Shown here one piece after another: positions 55,661 through 64,000 of a stretch of DNA of 64,000 bases. Origin of the DNA: Lepisosteus oculatus (lineage: Eukaryota > Chordata > Actinopteri > Semionotiformes > Lepisosteidae). Each line of letters begins with the position of its first letter. Positions within the stretch are counted from its first letter, which is position 1. The stretch covers positions 799,001 through 863,000 of the forward strand of contig NW_027168298.1 of the NCBI RefSeq assembly GCF_040954835.1. Direction: 5' to 3'. The position numbers were made by a program, and so were the translations under genes. Below the pieces are notes generated by a model. The model had not been told where the DNA came from, ran no database searches, and was given only the letters and a program-made list of their open reading frames with translations.

Positions 55661-55782
55661 GTTTCCATGTCTGACATGTGTGCCCGTTCGACGTTGGCCC
55701 TCCTTTTGTTTGCTCCAGTACTAGAGCCTTACATTTTCTAGCGGTGGCTGAACATGGTATAGTAGGCTAACGTCGGTATCGA

Positions 55783-55906
55783 GCAGTGGCAGTAACAGTA
55801 TTTACGTGCCACTGCTGCCAAGTGGCTCTGGGTTGAGACCGCGTTTTCACTTACTTGCAGCACAAACGGAGAAAGCGATTTTTGACAGTCTCTCGAGAGA
55901 CTGCGC
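55783..55906 (+). pseudogene. Ancient U4 snRNA relic
   Basis: GAGCAGTGGCAGTAACAGTA resembles the U4 5' end, and GATTTTTGACAGTCTCTCGA plus the hairpin GCAGTCTC-like 3' end and the flank GGTGTTTAGGGATAGA match U4 with many changes. Far more diverged than the other copies. Confidence 0.6.
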
Positions 55907-57020
55907 TAGGTGTTTAGGGATAGACTTTGTCAGTTCCCCCTGGGATGATGGCCTCTCAAATAGTTTGTGATTCCTCTAGACGTTTATACAGTAGAAGCCT
56001 GCTTCGTGGCTTAAATCCAAGCTAAGGAAACGAGTTAGAGGTCTGATGCAGAACTGCGAATTCAATGAACGGGAACACTACAGTACATTGCACTGTATGT
56101 GTGAGGAAAGCTGCCCCCTTCTGTTCCTTGTCGACCGAACAGAGGACTGTAAAGGATACCGCCAAGAAACTTTAGGATGCTGGTTGGAATCCAGCTCCAA
56201 AGAAGCCCCTTTGGGTGTTATGTAATCAAAAAGTAAGAACAGAGAATCTCCCTTTGATCAAAAGCGCAACAGAACTGTTTTCCGTGGAGCAGGTTTCAGA
56301 CCCGTAGACCTGTTTTATTTGTAGGGCAGGGCGCATTCCCAAACGCGAATCTCCTGTTTTAGAAATGCTTTGGGCGGCGTGAAGTGAAAATAAGAAGTGG
56401 GCTCCAGATGCACATGGAAGCAATCAAGTGTTTCATCCGAGCTGTTTCAAAGACTGCTCAACAGCTTTCCTTTTACAGAGGCCCAACGATTAATGATGGG
56501 GGTGCACCCTTCAATGTGCCTTACGACTCTAGGGAGTGATTGAGACGATTCGTAGCGTGTGTTCATTTCCCTCTATTCCCCATGTTGCAGTGGTAAGATG
56601 ACGTAAATTCCTGCTTCGACACGTAACGGCGTTATAATCAAGTACAGGAGCTGAGGGCTTTTGTTTTGTTTCGTTTTCTATGGCGTTCGTAAGCGCGCAA
56701 AACAAAGACAATTCCTGCGTCTAACACGAATGTAAATGCTTTTGAAAGTGCAGTGTGGTGCAGCTTGTAAAATCCTTGTCCACATTTGTGGTTTGTTGAT
56801 GTTTTTTCTGTCTGCCAAAGTTGCATTTTGACATCCGGACGGGGAGACTTTATCATTTGAACGTGAAGCCAGCCTTAAACCCTCTGAGGCGTGTCTGTCT
56901 GCCGGCATGTATCTTGTGAAAGGTTTTTTTTTTAACAGAGAGCGACTTTAAAAAGGTTTCCCCAGCCACCTCGCACTCCGTGTTAGATTATAGGAGGAAT
57001 GCGGCGGCGGCGAGCTCGCT
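55907..57020. repeat. Unassigned sequence and Ser flank, no gene seen
   Basis: 55907-56430 is unassigned. 56460-57020 is a Ser flank matching 39535-40130 in reverse. Confidence 0.5.
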
Positions 57021-57102
57021 GTAGTCGTGGCCGAGTAGTTAAGGCGATGGATTTGAAATCCATTGGGGACTCCCCGCTCAGGTTCGAATCCTGCCGACTA
57101 CG
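57021..57102 (+). tRNA. tRNA-Ser (TGA)
   Basis: 82 bp, GTAGTCGTGGCCGAGTAG, loop TTTGAAA, T arm CAGGTTCGAATCCTG, perfect acceptor. The D loop has GTAG for GTGG. Likely functional. Confidence 0.9.
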
Positions 57103-57842
57103 GCGTCTGCCGCATGTCACCTTGTGCCTGTGCGGCAAAGGCGAAGTGCCGCTTCTCCTTTCCTGGTACTATAAAAATGCTACATCGCTTGGTCCTGCTT
57201 CCATGGAAAGCAGTTCTTCAGGTAATTCTACTCTCTTACCAAAGCTGTTAGGTTTCTTTCCGTGGTGAGATGGGTTGTCATGCAACGCTGCCACATAGTG
57301 CCGACAGACAAGTGTGTTGCGGGAGAAGAGAAAAGTGTTTGAAGATTTAAGAGTGTCTTAGGTGGAGCCAAAATCAAGTGTCACAAATGCAAGTGGGAAG
57401 ATTTCCAATGTTTAATATGGTCAAAATAAGCGGAAGTTACCAGCTGGTCCGGCACAGTCTGCCATGCTTTTGTCATATACTGTAAAGTGGTGTGGAACTG
57501 GGTGTCGAACTGGAGCCTCACCATTTGCATATGTGAGGCTCCAGTTATACATCGAGTGTCACATTAAATGACAAAAATGAAGAGAGTTAAAGCACCTGGA
57601 GAGGTTTTCTTACAACTTTTGAGCTGACACAGTTTTGGAAAATGTTTCCTTCACGGTGCACTGAACAACATAGGCAGCCAAGAGTCTCCAAAACAAAACA
57701 GAATGGACAGATAGGAGAAAATTCCCACTCGTCCTGAAGTTCCCAAAATCCAGCACTGAGCGTAAACAAAGTGTCTAAGTAGCGTGGGAATGCTAACCCT
57801 AACCCTAGCTGGAGTTTGAGCAATCCGGCACTGAGCGTAAGA
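57103..57842. repeat. Ser/Ile spacer, no gene seen
   Basis: Reverse of 31861-32460. Holds the octamer hairpin at 57508-57546. A stretch AACCCTAACCCTAGC at about 57796 is too short to be called telomeric. Confidence 0.6.
57508..57546. promoter_or_regulatory. Octamer hairpin, second copy
   Basis: AACTGGAGCCTCAC / GTGAGGCTCCAGTT around CATTTGCATAT; reverse of 32156-32194 with arms and loop unchanged. Confidence 0.6.
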
Positions 57843-58502
57843 AGATGAGTCAAAGTAACGTCTAATCGGATTAGTTTCCTTAGAGCTGGTTCAGAGTTTG
57901 CTCAAGAGTTTACCTTTCACAGATGCGCAAAGAAGAATGTTGGGGGTGCACGCTTCAAGGCGCCTTACAGCTGTAGGGAGTGATTCGAGACGATTCGTGG
58001 CGTGTGCTCGTTCCCATATACCGTACGACCCGGGGTGCAGTGCTAGGATGACGTACAATACCGCTTGGGCACGTAACGGGGTTATATGCAAGTGCAGGAC
58101 GTGAGGGTTTTCGTTTGTTCGTTTTGTTTTGCTCTGCTTTGCTTTGTTTTGCTTTCCATCGCGTTGGTAAGAGCGTAAATAAAAAGGCGATTCCTGTGTC
58201 TACCACTAATGTAAGAGCTATTTCAAGTGCGACGTGGTGCGGCTTTTCAAATGCTTGTGGGCATTTCTCTGTTGTTGATTCTTTTTTTGTGTGTAACAAA
58301 GTGGCATTTTCATGTCCGGACGGGGAGACTTTATCATTCCGACATGAAGCCACCCTTAAGTCCTCTGAGGCGTGTCTGTCTGCAAGGCTTGTATTTTGGA
58401 AATGTTTTTTTGAAACGGAGAACGACTTTGAAATAGGCTTCCGCCGGCGCCTCGCGATCCAGGTAAGATTGTAGCAAGAACGCAGCGGCAGTGGGGCTTG
58501 CT

Positions 58503-58584
58503 GTAGTCGTGGCTGAGTGGTTAAGGCAATGGACTAGAAATCCATTGGGGTCTCCCCGCACAGGTTCCAATCCTGCCGACTACG
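58503..58584 (+). tRNA. tRNA-Ser (AGA)
   Basis: 82 bp, loop CTAGAAA, perfect acceptor. T arm CAGGTTCCAATCCTG has one change in the B box. More intact than its mirror at 5059-5140. Confidence 0.88.
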
Positions 58585-58797
58585 TTGTCCACTTTCAGTC
58601 GGTGTGTTTCGGCTCAAGCAAAGAAGCGCGCCTCTTTGCTGTTCCTGGTGGTTTTAAAACGCCCAATCGCTTGTACCCGCTGCCTTAGAAATAAGTTCTT
58701 CAGCGTCCGCAAATGGCATTTTGCAGCTGGAAGCAGATGTCGACGCGTTTTGCACAGAGCACCAAAAAAGCGTCTTTTTTGAAGGCCCAGGCACTGA

Positions 58798-58868
58798 GCA
58801 TTGGTGGTTCAGTGGTAGAATTCTCGCCTGCCACGCGGGAGGCTCGGGTTCGATTCCCGGCCAATGCA
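58798..58868 (+). tRNA. tRNA-Gly (GCC)
   Basis: 71 bp, GCATTGGTGGTTCAGTGG, loop CTGCCAC, intact B box GGTTCGATTCC, all stems paired apart from one T-stem wobble. Best Gly-GCC gene of the window. Confidence 0.94.
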
Positions 58869-58924
58869 GTGGCTTTTGCAGCGAGCGGCTCCATCACTTG
58901 CATCCCCTTGCAACTCGCAACTGA

Positions 58925-59170
58925 AAACCCACTGAAGCTAAGCAGGTGTGAGCCAGGTCAGTACCTGGATGAGCTACAGGGAAAAACAAAGCTTCCAGCT
59001 GGAAGCGGTGTTAATGGTGCCGGCGGGGGGGCGCTCACCCTGAGGTCTGTGCGGGTCCCAATGCCCCAGTATAGTGACGGAGATGCTGTGTTGTAAAAGG
59101 GCGCTGTCTTTTGGATGAGATGTAAAACCGAGGTCACAGCGCTCTGTGGTCATTCAAAATGACCACCAAA
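58925..59170 (+). repeat. 5S rRNA-derived SINE (SINE3-type)
   Basis: Clear 5S-like head GAAGCTAAGCAGGTGTGAGC and GGTCAGTACCTGGATGAG; body as at 4473-4718. Confidence 0.78.
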
Positions 59171-59418
59171 ACCTTTGACAAAAGCTCTTGGTAATTGATG
59201 GTCTTCAATAATGCTTCTCCTTTAGGTACATTTTAAATCAGCTGAAAAATGCTGTGAAATGGGGGGGCACTTCAGGCCAGTGTAGGATTTGGGTTACAAG
59301 AACCATGAAACTGCACGAGAAAGCCCGTACACTGATTACACGGCTTTCTATTCAAAGGAGGACAAAAGAAATTCCCTGAGTTTGATTTTTTGCAGCACAG
59401 AGAGGAGCACTGTCGTGA

Positions 59419-59492
59419 GGCTGGTTAGCTCAGTTGGTTAGAGCGTGGTGCTAATAACGCCAAGGTCGCGGGTTTGAGCCCTGTACGGGCCA
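59419..59492 (+). tRNA. tRNA-Ile (AAT)
   Basis: 74 bp, mirror of 4147-4220 (same T-loop change). Acceptor GGCTGGT/ACGGGCC has a G-T wobble. Confidence 0.88.
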
Positions 59493-61693
59493 GGTCCCTG
59501 TTTGTGAAACAGGCAAATGACTGTCTCAGGGGCCCATTCCTCATTCTCAAGACACATGTATGCAGTATGTACACCGTGCATTGAGCAATAGGGACTGAAT
59601 ACACCACAGGTAAGGTTAGAAGTCATTCTGAGGTGCCACATGTGAGGGATACAGCTAGGCATCCGAAATGTAGGGTTTGAGACCCTTCAGGAGTACTGCA
59701 TCCTTTGAGACAGACCCGTGCATGTTAAACAAATGATCATTTCTTTCGGCATTAGGGACTAAATATACTAAACATATGATGCTAAAATGTTATTTTCACA
59801 TATATTAATGTAATAAATGATTGCTTATGCTTTAGAAACAAATCTAATTAAAATAAAAGCTTAAGTTTTGTATTTATCTTGTACCATAGAACATGATTTT
59901 CTTTGTATTTCAAGCCCACAAAGTGTCCAAATGACGCACTACATGATATAAGGAAGATTATCACATGCATATCGGTATTATCTTTCTTATGAAAATGCAT
60001 TCCTTTCATTACCTTTTACTTTTTAAAATGAACTCAAATTGAGTATAATGTAATAATTTAAGTAGAATAGATTCTAATAATATAATGATCCATTGTTTTG
60101 CACTACTTCACTGCTTCACTGCTCTATGCCATCTGGAAATAAATCCTCAGACTGCTTACTGCCCTGGGCATGTACCAATAAATTAAAGGAGCACATCTGT
60201 TTATCACTGCGTTGAAGCAGGAGACACACAGTCTCTGCAAACACATCCTAGATACAGTGTTCCAGCACCTTTGACCTCATCCAGAACGTATCATTTCTTG
60301 AAAGGGATTGCTGTCCGAATGCACATCTGAATCCCAAACAGAATCTCTAGTAAAATACGATCATTTGTGAAACAGGCAAATGACTGTCTCAGGGGCCTAT
60401 TCCTCATTGTCAGACACATGTATGGAATGCTTTCACCGTGCATTGAGCAATAGGGATTAAAAACACCGCAGGTAAGGTTAGATGTCATGTTCTATGATCA
60501 TTTCTTTCAGCATTAGGGACTAAATATACTAAACGTATGATGCTAAAATGTTATTTTTACATATATTAATGTAATAAATGATTGCTTATGCTTTATAAAC
60601 AAATCTAATTAAAATAAAAGCTTAAGTTTTGTATTTATCTTGTACCATAGAACATGATTTGCTTTGTATTTCAAGCCCACAAAGTGTCCAAATGTTCTAT
60701 GATCATTTCTTTCAGCATTAGGGACTAAATATACCAAACGTATGATGCTAAAATCCTGAAAAAAGGATGTGCTCCATCTCGTCAGTAGATTGGATTCCAA
60801 AACTGATTTGGGTCAATATACATTACCTTTGAAATTAAAGTACAGTCTACTGTAGGGAACCATCAACTTAGAAAGCATTGGCCTTCCCTGGGGGTCAGGT
60901 AGGTGCAAAAGATAAACCTTTATCCTATCTTTATCTTAAGATAAGTGGCCAAGCAGTATTTTTCCAAGTTTCACCAAGCACATCATGTTGCCATAGTAGA
61001 CAAAGTTCTATAAAATGTTAAATAACTTTTAAAAAAAGCATCTTGGTCTTACAGTACTGTACAAGGTGAATTAAACTGTCCCTGGTAATAAAAAGTAATT
61101 AGAAGCATCTCAGAAACTTTATCTCTAGAAACATTAGCTGTTTTATATCATGTAATTTAGTGTGATGTTGTCAGAATTCAAGGACATTAGCACACACAGA
61201 AATTGGTTCAGTTAAATCTAAAAAACACAGCTAAACATGGGTTTAAATGTAACAGAAGTCTTACCTCTTGTCAAAAGATTTAATTCAAGAAGCGATGTAA
61301 TAAATGATTGCTTATGCTTTATAAACAAATCTAATTAAAATAAAAGCTTAAGTTTTGTATTTATCTTGTACCATAGAACATGATTTTCTTTGTATTTGAA
61401 GCCCACAAAGTGTCCAAATGATGCACTACATGATATAAGGAAGATTATCACATGCATATCGGTATTATCTTTCTTATGAAAATGCATTCCTTTCATTACC
61501 TTTTACTTTTTAAAATGAACTCAAATTGTGTATAATGTAATAATTTAAGTAGAATAGATTCAGGTAGGAAATATAGAGTCATGATGTTTATGGCTGACAT
61601 CATTTCACATGGGTGAATTTTAAGCTAAGAAATAAAAACATTTACAATGAAGATACCATTGCTTAATTTTAAATGCCTTTAAAAAATAAATAC
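59493..61693. repeat. Repeat units A and B in reverse, no gene seen
   Basis: Unit B at 59500-59640 and 60230-60490; unit A at 59735-59940, 60490-60760 and 61300-61430. The extra B/A pair here is what the left arm lacks. Confidence 0.75.
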
Positions 61694-62990
61694 CTCCTGA
61701 GAATAATTTGCCACTCCCAGATCCTTGGTAAGGTACTGTTTGAATCCAATCAGGAGAGGAGCATCCAGGGAGTGCTTTCTATAGAGTCCAGCTTGGGCCA
61801 CTCTCTTCCGGCCTGCTGATACTTTTTAACTACTCAGGGCCTGTAAGGATATAAAACACCGGTTTAAACATTTTAGACCTATAAGACAAATTAGAATTTT
61901 AGTAAAAAATAGATACATCTGAAAAATAAAAAGTCTTACTGCTGATAGAGTTCTTCAGAGCTCACATCTTCCCCTTCCTTATCCGCTTCTGTTTCAGTTT
62001 CTAGAGCAGCCTCTGGCATCTCTTCCTCCTGGACTGTGGCCTCTTGCTCAGGGCCGCTGGAATGCAGGTAGATTCTTTTCAACATGCTTTTACATAATAT
62101 GTTGTAACAATGATTTCAAAAAGAAACTACAGAAGCCTTACAGATTAAAAATATCTCACCTTGCCAATGTGTCTTCAGGCTTCCCATGTACAAAAAGGCC
62201 CAAGGACTCTAGCAGTCTTACAACCACTATCCTGTTTGCCTCACCAGACACGATCTCTATTCTGTGGTAATCCACGATGACCCCGTTCTTCAGGTGATTC
62301 ATCATGTCCTCCCTCGCCTGTTGAGAGGCCATCCTGATGTTTTCTGCCGTGGCGTGCTTCATACACGCCCTCTTCAAGTGAGCAGGAAGCTGATCAAGAG
62401 TATTCAGGCACATCTTGCACACCAGGGGAATCCTCGCGGGTTTCCTTTGAAAATAAATAATACCATCTGTGTATAGAAACAAGCTAAGACTGATTTCTTA
62501 AATTATCCTTAATTTTCTCTCTCATAGTTTGAGCATAATGATTTTATTGCATTTATATAAGAATTGCTCATTGCTCCTAAATAAATAATGGTTTCATAAA
62601 AAAGTGAACACTTGGTCTCAGTCACAGACTTTCCAATAGAAGCCATTGTGGAGTTCAGCAACTGCAGGTCCTAGAAGTGGGGAAGGAATTTTAAAAGAGA
62701 AATTGAATTACAATACAGAAGGAATGGCTGAGGGATCACTGAAATATATATATACAAATTCCAAAGACTGAGTCCATATAGAAACAACTACCTTTCATTT
62801 TCAGTATAAGAAAAAAAAAACATTATCTTCCAAAGCATCATAAAATTGTCCCTTCTTCCAGACTCTACTTCTCTCTTGTAGTAGTATAGCAGACCTTTCC
62901 AGGTGAGCAGATCACAGAGTCCGAAATGAGCTTCCTCCATCAAGCAAAGTACCTGAACATGACTCTGTCTTCATAAAAGCGCCCCTGTAA
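61694..62990 (-). pseudogene. Broken CxxC-H-C gene, right-arm copy
   Basis: Exon-like segments mirror the left arm: 61694-61840, 61940-62056, 62160-62444, 62616-62674 and a leader exon at about 62829-62989. One residue differs in the zinc-binding exon (AENIRM for AEKIRM) and the early TAA of the last exon is shared. The leader continues to about 63350. Confidence 0.6.
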
Positions 62991-63385
62991 TAAAGAAATT
63001 AAATCCGAAATCAAGAGGGCAGTTGCCTACTGAAATACAAGAAGTCATCAATTTTAACCTAGCAACACATTAAAGGCTGCATCTATACAAGTACGATTCT
63101 AGAAATGCTCACCAGATTACGTTTTAAGAAGGAACTGCGCCTCAGGTTCCGCCGAGATCTTAACTCGGATGGCAGGATTCAGAGTCCGGAGTGCGGACTG
63201 ATGGCGCACGGAGGGTCCATATACTGTGGATCCCTCAGTGATCTTCCGCGTATTCAAACCGCCAGCGTGTGACTCCCCTGTCCCCGTGACCTCATTGCTC
63301 TGCTCTCTCCTCTGTGCAGCTGAGCCCGACTCACGGTAAAATGGAAAAAAATATGCCCTCGACGCGAGATTTATTCTGGAGCGAG

Positions 63386-63446
63386 CCAGTGTTGCGCATA
63401 GCTGCCTTCAAAGCAGTTAACCCAGGTTCGATTCCCGGCCAACGCA
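63386..63446 (+). pseudogene. tRNA-Gly relic, anticodon TCA
   Basis: Mirror of 1033-1098, with the same 5' loss and CTTCAAA loop; here the T loop keeps TTCGATT. Confidence 0.8.
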
Positions 63447-64000
63447 GTTACGAATGTTTTCAAATGCTGTCATGAGCCTTGGATTGTGACTAGCAAAGCG
63501 AAGCCTTTTGAAAGAGCTAAAGCACTGCAAAACGGAATTGAAGGAGAATCTTACAGGGGATTCTGAGCAGAGTCTGCATACATGCAGTCAGATAAAGGTG
63601 CTGAAAGCTTGAGCTACTCTCAATGTCATGCTGCCCTTCCCCGGAGTAAATCTGTTACATTGTAAGAATGCTTCTGGCAGGTTCAAAAAGAGACCCTTGT
63701 TAATTGGAGAAATCAATGATTTCGAATGAATTCTGTATGCGTTAAAAGACAGCTATACACAGAAAACATGCAGGACACTGCTCATGATGTTTCCCGAGCA
63801 GAAACACAGTGCGTTTTTCCAAGCCATTTGACAAAGCCCACCCACTGAAAACTGCAGCAGATCGTGTAAAGACGTTCAACTTTGTAACTACTGCACGCAC
63901 AGGAAGCAGAATAAATTCCTCTTTTCAAACTGTCAAAGGTTTGCTTTGCGAACGCTGCAGGACATCGCACAATCTCTTTTGAATGGGGACAAACGATTTC
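63447..64000. repeat. Gly flank and U4-block flank, no gene seen
   Basis: Reverse of 479-1032. The window ends inside the U4-block flank. Confidence 0.7.

Larger units (their letters stand above)
57843..64000. repeat. Right arm of the large inverted duplication
   Basis: Mirror of 479-5800, continuing past the window end, where another U4 would be expected. Includes Ser-AGA, Gly-GCC, SINE, Ile-AAT, repeat units, the broken gene and the Gly relic. Confidence 0.9.

Noticed and set aside
57790-57810. Telomere-like AACCCTAACCCTAGC
   Set aside because: Only two units, and part of an ordinary duplicated spacer.

Overview
The window is eukaryotic and very probably from a ray-finned fish, perhaps a non-teleost lineage. 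Supporting evidence is vertebrate-type U4 and U5 snRNA genes, vertebrate-type nuclear tRNA genes, a 5S rRNA-derived SINE3-type SINE, and Tc1, L2, Tx1-like and L1-like elements. The species cannot be named from the sequence. No intact conventional host protein gene was found. The main content is a scrambled array of small RNA genes: about 26 tRNA genes or relics (Gly, Ser, Ile, Thr, Asn, Arg), five U4 copies of which three look complete, and one U5. Each gene sits in its own reusable flank, and the blocks have been copied and inverted many times.

Layout. 1-6334: U4, a Gly relic, a broken multi-exon gene, dispersed repeats, then Ile-AAT, a SINE, Gly-GCC and Ser-AGA. 6335-16370: one large DNA transposon insertion with terminal inverted repeats, carrying a nested foldback MITE, a 25-bp minisatellite and an old SINE. 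16371-22480: the rest of the interrupted U4 block, an ORF1-only L1-like retroposon with clear target duplications, Gly-TCC, Ser-GCT, a Thr relic and a second copy of the broken gene. 22481-29640: a broken LTR retroelement with near-identical LTRs. 29641-36770: an inner inverted repeat whose spacer holds Ile, SINE and two Gly genes. 36770-43140: Ser-GCT, Thr, gene exons, two Arg genes, a Ser relic, and a Tc1 element split by an L2 LINE. 43141-49574: Asn, Thr-like, Arg-like and Ser genes, with a 0.9-kb direct duplication. 49575-52300: a Tx1-like LINE fragment abutting U5, then two U4 copies. 52300-64000: Gly, Ile, Arg, Thr and Ser genes, then a 6-kb arm that is the inverted copy of 479-5800.

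The RNA genes serve translation (tRNAs) and the U4/U6.U5 tri-snRNP of the spliceosome. The duplicated array is also a site of repeated element insertion, and several insertions are datable against empty copies elsewhere in the window. The observations most worth following up are the U5/Tx1 junction, the HAL1-like ORF1-only retroposon, the composite TIR transposon beside U4, the run of tRNAs whose anticodon no longer matches the body, and the nested inverted duplications. All similarity statements were made by eye; no database search was possible.
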